NCBI RefSeq assembly: GCF_029873635.1 | Contig: NC_080422.1 | Coordinates: 7,533,764-7,597,763 of the forward strand | Length of the DNA stretch: 64,000 bases | Reading direction: 5' to 3' | DNA from: Malania oleifera | Taxonomy: Eukaryota; Streptophyta; Magnoliopsida; Santalales; Ximeniaceae | Part shown: one piece after another, positions 21,772 through 33,529 of the stretch | Numbering within the stretch: the stretch's first letter is position 1 | Layout: each line of letters begins with the position of its first letter | Made by a program: the position numbers and the translations under genes | The notes under the pieces: generated by a model | What the model saw: only the letters and a program-made list of their open reading frames with translations | Databases searched by the model: none | What the model was told of the DNA's origin: nothing

Positions 21772-23597
21772 ATGTCTCTCTCACCTTCTCTCTTTGATTC
21801 CAGCTTCATTCTTCATCGGTTCGACGATCGGAAGCCGCCACGCTACTCCTAGGAAGATTCTTTTCAAATCTATTGGAGTAGTTCGTTGATTAGGCCGACT
21901 TGGGCACCATCCCAAAATCTAGGTAAGTTAGTTATTTTAGGCTTTATAAATTATTTGGTGTTGTTGGACTAGGGAAAATGCTTTAGATAGTATTATACTA
22001 AAGTTTGGTTGGGAAAAATTCAATTTTAGGGTGTTGAGTTGGGGAACACATGAGTTTAGATTTGGAGTATTTTGTGGGCTTCACAATAAGTCAGGTAAAG
22101 GGATAAATTAAGTCAGTATTTTCAATTATTATTATGAATTAAACAACATTTATTTTCAAGAAAATATGTATGATGTAGAACTATGTTTGGAAATACTGTT
22201 GTTGAATAGGGAAATGATTTTAAACTCATTTTATATGGAAATAAGATTGTAGAATTAATTATGAGTTTATATGGCTATGTATATTTGTGTGGCATAAGTA
22301 TACTATTTCCATGAGAATTATGCTATATTGAAATATTATGAGTTTTTTCATATAAGTATGTTATAGCAGTTTTCAGGAAAACCCTAAAAACAGTACTAGA
22401 AATATGTTTTAAAGATTATGTTAAATAATGCAAGAATATATGTTTACGATGTTATGAATTATGCCGGCGTAGATGCCGTAATCCTTATGTTATGAAATAT
22501 GCCGATGTAAATGCCATGATTCTTATGTTATGAAATATGCCGACGTTGATGTCGTGATTATTTTGTTATGAATTATGCCGGCGTTGATGCCGTGATTACG
22601 TATGATATGTAAGAAGTCATGAAATATGTTTATGTGAGATATTACTCTGAAACATGATACAACTATGTTTAATATGGAATGTATTATATGTTATCAGAAC
22701 TCGGATAGCTTAGTTTAGTTTTATGAAGTACGGTACTGTAGCTATATGTTTATGATTATGAATATGTTAGTGCTACCACACATCTTATGTAGAGTGTGGG
22801 AGATGGCAGTCGATGTGGCTTTATGGGAGTGTCGTAGTTCCTTTGGTAGACCGGCACAGGTGGAATAGGTCCATCGTACTTATAGACTTATGTTTGACTT
22901 AGCATGGTCGGCCAACCATTGCTTGGTCCCGCCTTCAGGCCGCACAACCCTATCATGTGGGGGATAAGACATGACGACAACTAACTAACTATCTATCCTG
23001 GGTAATAAGTTACGTATGATATGATTATATAAGATGATTTTTTAGTATAAAAATTTAGTATGATAAACCATGTTTTATGCAATGTGATACAACTGTTATA
23101 CCAGTTATGAATTTTGTACTATTTATATGTATACAACAAAAAATACTTATGTTGCCACACAGTGATATTAATTTGTCTCCCTTATTGAGAGGTGTCTCAC
23201 CCCAACATTACAAACTTTTTAGGAAATCCAGGTAAGAGGGCAATAGAGCCCCGCAATAGTAGAAGTGGATTAAGCTACCCTGTCTGTGGGATAAGTGGAT
23301 GAGCTAGGGTCAGATGTATTTTTGGGTGGAGACTCTAGGAGTACTTTTCGGTCTTTTTTTTGGTGGATGACTGGATGCATATGTATATGACAGATTTAGT
23401 AGAACTATGGTATGGTTTCTGGTATTTATGGCATGTATATAATTTTATGTTTCCCGCTGCTTAGGTATCAGAGTTTTATGACAAATATATCCCTAGCACC
23501 CACGGGTGCAGGTTGACTATGACTATGACAGTTTAGCTGGATATTATGAATGTTATTATGTGGAAAAAAATATATGGAAAATAGGCAGGTTGTTACA
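21380..23597 (+). repeat. Gypsy C 5' LTR
   Basis: It begins TGTAGAGACCTGAAG and ends AGGTTGTTACA. Landmarks are a GTCGAC palindrome cluster (21465-21650), TATA-like TATAAATA (21662-21669), a CT run (21711-21768), a repeat of about 40 bp around ATGCCGGCGTTGATGCCGTG (22450-22600) and the conserved block at 22927-22950. The open frames at 21609-21889 are CT-run translations. Confidence 0.92.
21711..21768. repeat. (CT)n microsatellite
   Basis: An almost pure CT run lies just downstream of the TATA-like box of the gypsy C 5' LTR. The 3' LTR has a longer counterpart at 33461-33526. Confidence 0.95.
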
Positions 23598-23599
23598 GT

Positions 23600-23616
23600 T
23601 TGGTATAAGAACCTAG
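23600..23616 (+). promoter_or_regulatory. Primer-binding site of gypsy C
   Basis: TTGGTATAAGAACCTAG follows the LTR end. It is a mutated form of the TGGTATCAGAGC sequence complementary to initiator-Met tRNA, which appears intact in the PBSs of Sireviruses B and E and of gypsies A and D. Confidence 0.75.
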
Positions 23617-23913
23617 GTTTCTAGATTTTGTAGACTTTAAAGTGCAGCGGAAACAATACCAAAGTATAGGAAAAAGGATTTGAGATTTTGTTCTACAGTT
23701 TAGAGGCAGGACTTCCGTGGCAGTTTCTGTGTTTTTCTTAGGGTGACAATTTCAAGAAACTATTGTAAACTATTGCTGGGTTGTGTTTCTGAAGTGTAGG
23801 ACTGAACTTTGAATTAAGACAGGGATGTCAAGATAGAGGGATAATATGAGTTTTGGTTAGATATGTAAGTTATAAGGATGGGGTCCCTAAGTTATGTTAA
23901 TTGTATTTTTAGG

Positions 23914-24930
23914 ATGGACTCGAGTAGTGGCAATGCCCATGCTAGTGGTTGTGAGGGTGCAAGGCCCTCAGGTGTAGGCAAAACTGATTCAAATGTAGTA
24001 TTATGTAGTGTGACTCAGTAGGTCATGACTGAAATCGCACAGAGCTCTAAAGAGCAGGGAGGCCCATCTGCTGGCCATGGGTGCACTATAAAGAAATTTA
24101 CCAAGATGAATCCTCCGACATTTTTAGGAGGAGCAGATCTCACAGTTGCTGAAAACTGGATGTAGGAGATAGAGAAAGTTTTGGTAGTGCTACAGTGTAT
24201 GGAGGAGTAGAGGGTTTTATTTACCACTTATAAACTGACAGGGGAGGCTAAAAGATGGTGGACATGATAAAATTATTGGAGGAACAGAGGGCGGTGCCTA
24301 TAACTATGACTTGGTGCAGATTTAAAGATTTTTTCTTCGATAGATACTTTTCGACCACTGTTAGGGAGGCCAAAGTGGAGGAGTTCCTGAATCTGAAGCA
24401 GGGATAGCAGTCAGTCCAATAGTACGCGGTGAGGTTTATAGAGTTATCCCGCTTCACCCCATATATCATACCTGATGAGGCAAAGAAGGTGAGATAGTTT
24501 GAAAGAGGTCTCAGGCGAGAAATTTATAAGCAGGTGGTAGTGTGGAAAGTGCAAGACTTTGTTGAGTTGGTAGACAGAGCAGCTGTGGCTGAGGCTAGTG
24601 AGCGGATGGGTGTAGAGGAGCAGGGACAGAAGAAGAGGTCCATGCCTTTAAGCTATCAGTAGGGGTCTAGTCAGAGCTAGTGGAGGAGAGGTAGCTATGG
24701 CAGGGGATAGAGGAAAGAGACGAGAGGTCGTGAGACTTAGGGTATGCAGGTCTACCTAGCTTGTCAGATATGTGGAAAGAAACACTTGGGAGAGTGTCGA
24801 GTTGGGAGAGGAGTCGGATATTGCTGCGGTGTACTAGGACATTTAGTATGAGATTTCCCTACACCACCTGGTACCGCACCTGCTCCTAGACCGTACCGAG
24901 TAGGTTATCAGGTGCCTCGTGGAGCCTAGT
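23914..24930 (+). pseudogene. gag: Gypsy C gag, multiply interrupted
   Basis: The ATG at 23914 opens a frame that reads MDSSSGNAHASG and meets stops from 24019 onward. Several of these are TAG where a Gln or Trp codon is expected. Recognisable Gag-core segments include MNPPTFLGGADLTVAENW (about 24110-24160) and the region around 24250-24540. A CCHC zinc knuckle reads CQICGKKHLGEC (about 24760-24795), with a damaged second one behind it. Frames also shift near 24260. It is the nucleocapsid precursor of a Tekay-like element and is not translatable as one protein. Confidence 0.8.
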
Positions 24931-25306
24931 AGAGGAATGTAGCCCCGACGAGGGTTTATGCTTTGATGTCGGAAGACGCGGAGACCATAGACGACATCAT
25001 GACAGGTACCTTTACTGCTTGATCGTACCAAGCTATTATTTTATTTGATACATGTGCCACCCACTCTTTTGTGTCTGCAAGGTATGTTAAATTGGCTGAT
25101 GCTGAGACACAATTATTAGATGTTGAATTGTCAGTAGCAACACCGACAAGGTCAGTGGTGAGGTGTCGTAGGGTGCTTAGGGGTTACTAGTATAAATTCA
25201 GGGGAGAGTATTACCAGTTGAACTAATTGTGCTAGATTTGCATTGATTTGATGTAATACTGGGTATAGATTGGCTGGCTACTAACCATGCTAGTATCGAT
25301 TGTCAT
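24931..25306 (+). pseudogene. Gypsy C aspartic protease region
   Basis: The frame preceding the RT ORF contains ILFDTCATHSFVSARYV (about 25050-25100), the retropepsin active-site region. The usual D-S/T-G triad reads D-T-C here, so the catalytic glycine is lost. In-frame stops occur on both sides. The domain would process the gag-pol polyprotein. Confidence 0.75.
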
Positions 25307-26670
25307 TTGAAAGAGGTGATTTTCAGACCACTAAGGAAGCCAGAATTCAGATTTATGGGATCGCGTGTGCAATCTCCACCTCAGTTAGTGTCAGCCTTGC
25401 AGGCAAGAAGACTACTTCTGGACAAATGTCAGCGGTTTATGACTTATGTAAAGGAGGTGATAGAAAATGAATTGAAGCTTGTCAGTACACCAGTGGTTAA
25501 GGAGTTTTCAAACGTGTTTCTAGAAGAATTACTTGGGTTGCCTCCCGACTGTGAGATAGATTTTACTATTGACTTACTTCTAGGGACGGCGCCGATTTCT
25601 AAAGCTCCTTACCGAATGGCTTCAGCAGAATTGGGAGAATTAAAGGATCAATTGCAGGACTTATTGAATAAAGGGTTTATCAGACCTAGTGTATCGCCCT
25701 GGGGAGCTTCAGTGTTATTTGTAAAGAAGAAAGACGAGTCTTTGAGGATGTGTATAGATTACAGAGAAATAAACAAAGTAATAATTAAGAACATGCATCC
25801 TCTACCCCGTATAGACGACTTATTTGATCAGCTTCAGGGTACATGGTTCTATTCCAAGATCGATCTCAGGTCAGGTTATCACCAGGTGAAAGTTAAAGCA
25901 GAAGATATTTCAAAGACAGCTTTCAGAACCAGGTATGGGCATTATGAATTTCTAGTTATGCCTTTTGGTCTGATGAAGGCTCCTACTGTATTCATGGATT
26001 TGATGAATAGAGTCTTTCACCAATATTTAGACCAGTTCATTGTGGTTTTCATTGATGGCATACTGGTCTACTCAAGGAGTTTTAAGGAGCATGAGACGCA
26101 CCTAAGGCCAGTACTTTAGATGCTCAGGGAAAAGAAATTGTATGCCAAGTTTAGAAAATGTGAATTCTAGTTAGAGAAAGTTGTGTTTCTAGGGCATGTT
26201 ATATCAGGGGATGGAAATTCTATAGATCCTAGTAAGATAGAGGTAGTAGTAAATTGGGTCATTTCGAGGAACATACAGGAAGTCAGGAGTTTCTTAGGAC
26301 TGGCGGGTTATTACCGTCGGTTTGTAGAGGGATTCTTAGCGTTATCAGGGCCTTTGACGCAACTAACTAGAAAGAATGTCAGGTTTGAATGGGACGACAG
26401 TTATGGGTAGAGCTTCCAAGAATTGAAGCAGAGGCTTGTCACAGCACCAGTATTGACTATTCCATCAGGAGGTGATGGTTATGTGATCTACTATAATGCG
26501 CCTTTGATGGGGTTCGGATGTGAATTGATGCAGCAAGGCAGAGTAGTAACATATGCATCTAGAAAATTGAAAGAATATGAAAAGAATTATCCCACTCATG
26601 ATCTAGAATTGACTGTAGTAGTCTATGCACTAAATATTTGGAGGCATTATCTGTACAGAGAGAGATGTGA
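25307..26670 (+). pseudogene. pol: Gypsy C reverse transcriptase and start of RNase H
   Basis: An open stretch (25307-26119, 270 codons) covers most of the RT. FSNVF-like and DCEIDF segments open the domain, [21 protein letters not shown] is the template-binding region, [13 protein letters not shown] follows, and the catalytic box reads [11 protein letters not shown]. The second Asp of the YxDD-type box is Gly, which should abolish polymerase activity. A stop follows at 26117-26119 and another near 26168. The next open stretch (26183-26410) carries [10 protein letters not shown] and [17 protein letters not shown], the thumb/connection region. RNase H starts at about 26423 and reaches YLYRERCD, where a solo LTR interrupts it at 26671. 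Coding resumes at 28919. Confidence 0.88.
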
Positions 26671-28913
26671 TATAATGACCCAAATAATAATAGTATTTAA
26701 ATAATAAAGAGGGAGGGAAATGGAAACAGCAACAGAAGGAGGTAGCCGACTTCGTCGACGAACATTTCACGTTCGTCGACGACATTGCACTTTGGGAGTA
26801 ATAACCGAGGAATTTAGATCAAGGACTCGTCGATGAATACAGGGGATTCATCGACGAGGATAACATAGGGCCTCGTCGACGAGGGTGAATTTCGTCGACG
26901 AGAGGATACCAAGAGGGGTTTTTGGGCAACTCTGAATTTCGTCGACGAAGGGGATAGCTCATCGATGAGGTGACGTGGCTCGTCGATGAAGGTCAGTGTA
27001 TAAATAGCTTGAACTTCATTTTTAAGCATAATTTTTGGCGCAAAACCCTCTCTCTCTCTCTTCTCCCTTCGGTTCCCCTCCCTTCTCTCTTCGATTTTGG
27101 GCCGGATTTCTGCCTGTTTGAGGATCTGAAGCCACCACGATGTTCTTGGAGAAGTTATCTACAAATCTGCCAAAGCGGATCGTCGGTGGAACTCCGTTAA
27201 AATTCATCCCTGAGTTTAGGTAAGGTTTTTTATGCCGAATTTGGTCTTTTCATAGTTATAGGAAATGATATTCACGTGAAAATATTGAAATTTATTTTTA
27301 GGGATTGTTGAATTTAGGGTATTGAACGGGGGACCCTGTGGGTGCAAGACAAGTGAAATTAGGGGGTTTCTTTTCAGTACTAGGTAAGGGAATAAACTAA
27401 AACAGTTATTATTGGAAATGATATTCACGTGAAAATATTGAAGTTTATTTCTAGGGATTGTTGAATTTAGGGTATTGAACGGGGAACCTTGTGGGTGCAG
27501 GACAAGTGAAATTAGGGGGTTTCTTTTTAGTACTAGGTAAGGGAATAAACTAAAACAGTTATTTTCCATGCAATTTATTATTATTTATCAGTAATTAATT
27601 TTAAGGAAAACATGTATTATATTAATATATTATGGTAAAAATGCATATTTGGGAAAATACTGCTGTTATACAGAAAATGCGATTTTATAATGAAATGTAC
27701 GAATTTACTCAGCTTTGTGTGGCATGAATATTACTTTCATGAAAAGTATTATGATATGACAATTTTATGAATAAGTATGTTTTCAGGAATTATGAAATAA
27801 TGCAGTATATGATAATTTTGAAGTACATGATAAATGACTTATTTACTCAGAATGATATGCATGAGATTTTCGGCGCAAGGCCGTATTTATAAAATGTTCG
27901 GTACGAGGTCGTATTTATGAAATGTTCGGCGCGAAGCCGTATTTACGAAATGTTCGGTGCGAGACCATATTTATGAAAGTATAGAAATGCTATAGATCCA
28001 TTTATGTTAAATGCTATATTATCATGTAGTATATGTTATTAGAACTCAGATGTTAGTTTAGTTCAGTTCAGGAGCACGGTATCGTAGCTATATAGATCAG
28101 ATATCTATGATTAGATTGGTGCTAACCACCCCATGAGGGGGTAGGAGATGGATAGTCGATGTGGCTTTCAGTGTAGAGTTATAGACGTCCACTTGGTAGT
28201 CCGGACCAGGGTGTGGCGGGCCCATCATAGTTATAGATATTTTTGACTCGGCAGTGGTCGGCCAGCCATTGTCGGGTCCCGCCTTCGGGCTGCACAACCC
28301 ATCATGAGGAGTAATACATGACGTCAGCTAGATATGCATCCTGTGTATGTTTTCAGTATTATCAACTATAACAGACATTTCATGATCAGTATGAATTATT
28401 AGAAAATATGAAAGTATATGATTATTCACTATGTTTTGATGTATGTTTTCAGATATATGAAATATACTGAATATGTATAACTGTATTAAATATTCATGTT
28501 GTCACACAGCTGTATTTAGTTTATTTTCCCTTATTGAGAAGTGTCTCACCCCCGAACATTAAATGATTTTCAGGAAACCCAAAAGGACCGGCGGGTCATG
28601 GCCGCCGTTGAGTTTATTGAGTTACCCCGCTAGGAGGGTAAGTGTTATGTTAGGATCAACGGTTTTTGTTGTAGGATCCTAGGAAATACTTTTTGGTGTT
28701 TTGGGTATTTTGGAGATTGTATATAAATACAGAACGTGATGGATTATAGTTAACTCTGGTATTATGTATTCTATGGTTTTGAGAATGTGATTTATATTTA
28801 CTACTGATTAGGTTTCCGCTGTGAATGACAGGTGTCCCCGTTACCCACGGGTTCGGGTTAACTATTTTATTTACTATGTTCTATTATATGATTAAGATAA
28901 GCAGGACGTTACA
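26671..28913 (+). mobile_element. Solo LTR, Tekay-like gypsy, in gypsy C RNase H
   Basis: The 2243-bp LTR begins TATAATGACC (TG mutated to TA) and ends GGACGTTACA, with a perfect TGTGA duplication (26666-26670 and 28914-28918). RNase H coding continues in frame across the site once one duplication copy is removed. It carries the GTCGAC palindrome cluster (26750-26995), TATA-like TATAAATAG (26999-27007), a 153-bp tandem duplication (27261-27413 and 27414-27564), a short CGGCGCGAGGCCGTAT minisatellite (27870-27980) and the conserved block at 28279-28298. Confidence 0.92.
27261..27564. repeat. 153-bp tandem duplication in the 26671 solo LTR
   Basis: Two copies start GGAAATGATATTCACGTGAA and end AAACAGTTATT, with few differences between them. 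The sister LTRs at 18713 and 52497 have one copy, so the duplication arose after they diverged. Confidence 0.9.
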
Positions 28914-28918
28914 TGTGA

Positions 28919-29876
28919 AATATTTTCAGATCATAAAAGTTTAAAATACTTTTTCACAAAGAAGGAGTTGAATATGCGGTAAAGAATATGGTTAGAGCTT
29001 ATCAAGGATTATGACTATACCATCAGTTATTATTGAGGTAAAGCTAATGTGGTGGCTAATGCTTTAAGCCAAAAATTAGGGGAAACAACACAATTAGTAG
29101 TAGTAATTTAGCGCCCGATCCAGATGGACTTGGAGAGGCTTGGCGTGGAGTTAGTAGAGAGTGATTACCAGGCATTTATTGCCAACCTGGTGGTGCAGCT
29201 TACTGTACTAGAAAAGATTAAAGCAGCCCAAAAGAATGACGTAAAGTTGACGGAGTTAATGGAGAAGGTGCAGGATGGACAGGGAGGAGTTCAATACTTT
29301 TGATGATAGAGCTTTGCGGTTCCATACTAGATTGTGTGTGCCTGTAGATGAGGATATCAGGAGGACAATCCATGAGGAGGCTCATAGGTCTCTATACACG
29401 GTACATCCAGGTAGCACTAAAATATATAGGGATCTGCAAGAGTATTTTTGGTGGAGCGGTATGAAGAGAGAGATTATTGAGTTTGTGTAGCAGTGTTTGA
29501 CATGCTAGCAAGTTAAGACTGAGCACTAGAGACTGGCGGGCTAGTTACAACCACTTTACATCTCGGAGTGGAAATGAGCTCACATTTCTATGGACTTTGT
29601 GACGGCTTTACCGCTTGTATGATAGGGGCAAAATGCCATTTGTGTGATCGTTGATTGATTGATGAAGACCACTCACTTTATCCCTATCAAGATCAACTAA
29701 TCCATGGACAGACTGGCCAAAATATATATTCAAGAGATAGTATGATCACATGGTGTGCCAGTGTCTATAGTATTAGATCGGGACCCATGTTTCACGTCAC
29801 GATTTTGGAGGAGCTTGTAGGAGGCTCTGGGGTCTCAGTTGTCATTCAACATGACATTTCATCCTCAGATGGATGA
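28919..29876 (+). pseudogene. pol: Gypsy C RNase H end and integrase N-terminal/core part
   Basis: RNase H resumes as [17 protein letters not shown] (about 28931-28981) with a stop right after it. The integrase zinc-binding region (HRSLYTVHPGSTKIYRDLQ, 29380-29440, then CLTC about 29500) follows. The start of the catalytic core reads SMDFVTALP at about 29587-29615. Further stops and shifts separate the open pieces at 29275-29490 and 29655-29876. The core is cut at 29876 by a Sirevirus-type LTR, just past the HPQ-like region, and resumes at 32075. Confidence 0.85.
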
Positions 29877-32074
29877 TGTTAGCTTTACAGTGATCCCAAG
29901 AGGGGGGGTGAATTGGAATTTTTAAAATTTAACCCCTAGGTATTCCTCCTAACAGCAGTATGTTCACAACCCTATGGTCAACCTAGTGCAAGTAATATAA
30001 ATATATCAGAAATTAAATAAAGCAGTTTAATCAATCACACAAACACTAGAAAGTAGTAAAAAAAGGGTGACATGCAGATATGTTATCGAGGTTCGGCCAA
30101 CTGCCTACGTCCCCGCCTTGGCTAACTAGCACAAAGATTACCACAATAACTTGCTCACTTAAACGAGTGGAGCGGCACCTATACAAACTAGGTCAATTAG
30201 CACAGGGTTGACCTCAACCTTTACAACAATCCTTACCGGACTAGATTACCACCCCCTCAGGCCATGCCTGGAATCACTCAGATTTACAATCAAATGGTAC
30301 AATATAAAAATGCTTTCATGTAAAGCAGATTTGTACCCAACTGCATTCAATCACATATACCACAGATGATTTAATATGTAAGCTCAGTGTGGTCTAAATA
30401 GTTCAACTCTCAAAGGTATTTTCTATCAGTGTAATGCGTACGTGAGAGTGTCAACAAGCAATCTGTGTATTTCAATATGTTCTTAATCAAGGTGCTCAAA
30501 CAAAGATATCACTTAGGTTTCAAATATTCCAAATAGCATAATATGTCAATCACCAATATAGTGCATATGCTTGGTTTGCAAAAGCTATGCAATCTTTGTA
30601 TTCAGCAAATGATATATACTTGAATAAATATTGCCACAAAGATTAATATAACAAACATAAATATCTTTTCACAAATATGTCAATATGAATACCACAAGAA
30701 ATTTGAGTAGGTTTTGAAAACGATTTTGCAACCCAAAAACAAATACAAAACTTCCCAAGTTATTGTAATGAAAATGCAACACTCGAAAGTTTAATACAAG
30801 TCTTCTTAAGATAGACTTATTAGCAAAGCTCCCTAAGAGAACTTAGGTTTTGCTCTCGTAAAAACGAATCACTCAAACACGATTGGGAGAGCAAACCTCT
30901 TAGCACAAAAACACTCAATACACTTGCAAAAGATTTGGAGAGATGTAGAAAGTAAGAATGAGTGGTTTCTCAAAGTATGTGAACAATAGAGAGATTTTTG
31001 GCTTGAGAGAGATTTTTCACTTTTTTCTTGATGAACTATCTAATTTTCCCAAATGAAGGGGTATATATAGACACCCCATGAATTATGACTGTTTGGGACC
31101 TATTAGGAATTATTGGTAAGTTTAATGACATTTCAAATATTTTAACCCTATTTAAAAAATGTTTAACTGCGGTAAAAATCAAGGCAACCCGAGAGGTCCG
31201 ATCTGGTCGACGAAAGTTCATATGGTTCGGTTGACCAGGGCACTTTTGAACTAAATGGTCGGTCGATCGAAAGTGGGCGATTTTCCACTTTACCGAGGTT
31301 CGGTCGACCAGGCCATTTTTGAACTGAAGACTCGGTCGACCGAAAGTGGGCGATTTTCCACTTTACTGAGGTTCGATCGATCAGGCCATTTTGAACTAAA
31401 TGGTTTGGTCAACCAGACAATTGAGATTTCTCCCGAGGACCCTCGGTCGACCAGGTAGTTGGTATTCATTTTTGGCTCGATTGACTAGATGGTCAATTTG
31501 TTAACCTCAATGGATTTTGATCGACCAGGGGATTTGAACTACACTAGTTTGGTCGACTAGGGCCTTGGTCAATTGTTGACCCAGACCTGTTTTAGTCGAC
31601 CGGGGCAGAATGAATTGCCAAGGTCGGTCGATCGAAAGTGCACAATGTGTGCATTTCGGTCCTATCTTGAAACACATAAACCCTATTCAAGTGCCTAACA
31701 ATCATAGGTGTAATGGTGTGTGTCCTAGGGTCATTTTTGTCCAAAATAAAGACACCAAAAGAATCCGATGTCGGTCGACTAAACCCTAAGGTCATTCTAA
31801 GGTCATTTTCATTTTGGTTGGTTTGAGCTTACGTATTATCATGCATGTAATGTGTGTGAGCTTATTACAAACCAAAGACCCTAATTAACTATTACAGACC
31901 AATTCTACAAATGAATATATTACAATTGAAAACAAGAATTGGTCTTCAGGATTTACTTGCTTTGTGCCCATCTCGTTTTTAACAATTTTAGTTCCTGCAC
32001 AAAACCTCAAACACCCATTAGATACAATGAGTATTTGTCATAATCAAAATCGGGCGTGACCTATAAGGTCAACA
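29877..32074 (-). mobile_element. Solo LTR, Sirevirus type, in gypsy C integrase
   Basis: The 2198-bp LTR reads TGTTAGCTTTACAGTGATCC at its left end and AGGTCAACA at its right end. Flanks are GATGA and GATGG, a duplication with one transition. It shows the Sirevirus B landmarks TTATCGAGGTTCGGCC and CTACGTCCCCGCCTTGG. A TATA-like TATATATAG on the plus strand is at 31062-31070. A dense palindrome cluster (31195-31640) follows. There is no internal sequence. Confidence 0.88.
31195..31640. repeat. Palindrome cluster (CGGTCGACCG) in the 29877 solo LTR
   Basis: I count about 13 sites such as TTCGGTCGACCAGG and CTCGGTCGACCGAAAG in about 450 bp. Some occur in two near-identical blocks (AAAGTGGGCGATTTTCCACT repeats at about 31268 and 31340). 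Confidence 0.85.
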
Positions 32075-32850
32075 GATGGTCAGTTAGAGAGGATGATTCA
32101 GATATTAGAGGATATGATACGGGCATATGTGCTGGATTTTGGGGGTAGTTGGACCTAATATCTATCGTTGGTAGAATTTGCATACAATAACAACTGTCAG
32201 ACTAGCATCGGCATGGCACCTTATGAGGCATTATATGGTAGGAGATGTTGCTCTCCTTTATACTGGGATGAGGTAGGTGAGAGGTGAGTTTTGGGACCAG
32301 AAATAGTGCAGCAGGCATACGAAAAAGTCTAGCTTATTAGAGAAAGAATCAGTGCAGCTTAGAGTTGGCAGAAAAGCAATGTAGATAATCGCCACCGAAA
32401 ATTGGAATTTGAAGTAGGAGACCATGTATTTTTTGAAAATAGTGCCACTGAAAGGTATTATGAGGTTTGGGAGAAGGGGTAAGCTGAGCCCTAGGTTTAT
32501 TTGCCCTTTCGAGATTCTTGAGAGAGTGGGGTCAATTGCCTACTGGCTAGCCTTACCACCAGTTTTATCTAGAATACATGACGTGTTTCATGTTTCTATG
32601 CTGAAAAAATACATACCCGATCCCTCCCATATGGTCAGTTATGTAGGGATAAAACTCAGAGAATCACTGGATTATGAGGAAATACCAGTGTAGATCTTAG
32701 ATAGGAAAGAACATGAATTACGTAATAAGAAAATTCCATTAGTTAAAGTCCCGTGGAGGAATCATACGGTGGAAAAAGCTTCATGGGAGCTCGAGGAAGA
32801 AATACATCAGAAATACCCACATTTGTTCAGTGGGGACCTGCAGTAGACAG
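32075..32850 (+). pseudogene. pol: Gypsy C integrase C-terminal part and chromodomain-like tail
   Basis: After the solo LTR the integrase continues with LEFAYNNN-like sequence and MAPYEALYGRRC (about 32210-32250). An open stretch at 32424-32693 carries KLSPRFICPFEILERV and [19 protein letters not shown]. The tail, about 32694-32846 (KIPLVKVPWRNHTVEKASW), is chromodomain-like and parallels gypsy A at 14775-14950. Stops occur at about 32157, 32288 and 32692. The reading ends near 32846 with a TAG. Confidence 0.85.
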
Positions 32851-33129
32851 AGGGAGAATTTTATGTTATGAGGGTAAAGTTTGATTACTTTATGCTAAGC
32901 AGGATAGTATATGTATAAGTGTTATTGTAGGTGATAGGATAGGTAGTGTTTTGGTTTTGGGGGAAATTTTTCCTTTTATGTATATGTAATCTCCCAAAAC
33001 TCTAATGTAACCACAGTATTGCTCCGCCAAAAGTGAGGGTAAGTAATAAAATAAGTAGCCATTTTTCTTAATGGAAGGTGCAATACCGATAGTAAATTTT
33101 GAGGATGAAATTTTATAAGGAGGGGAGAA
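32851..33129 (+). promoter_or_regulatory. Gypsy C 3' untranslated region with PPT
   Basis: The short non-coding stretch ends in TAAGGAGGGGAGAA (33116-33129), the PPT that abuts the 3' LTR. A motif ATTTTGAGGATGAAATTTTAT just upstream is shared with gypsy D (about 58691) and, reversed, with gypsy A (about 14500), so it marks the pol-PPT junction of the family. Confidence 0.75.
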
Positions 33130-33457
33130 TGTAATGACCTGAAGAATTATAGTAATTAAATAATAAAAGAAAGGGGAGAAAATGAATTTTAAAAGGGGTT
33201 TCAGTAGGGTCTCGTTGATGAGTGCAGAGTGCTCATCGACGAGTAGGCCTTTTAGACTCGTCGACGGGGACGTGTGTCTCGTCGACAAGAAATTACCAAA
33301 AGGGCTGCTTTCAGGGCCTGAAACTCGTCAATGAGGAGTAAGTATTCATCAAAGAACTCTCTTCATAGACTCGTCGACAAGGTGATGTGTCTCGTCGACG
33401 AATTTGAATTTTATAAATATACCAACTCCAAATTTTCTGCGAGAAAATTTTCACGAA

Positions 33458-33529
<72 letters not shown>

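Noticed and set aside
21609..21889. Ser/Leu-rich and Arg/Glu-rich ORFs (also 33331-33610)
   Set aside because: They are readings of CT/GA microsatellites in the LTR leader, not genes.
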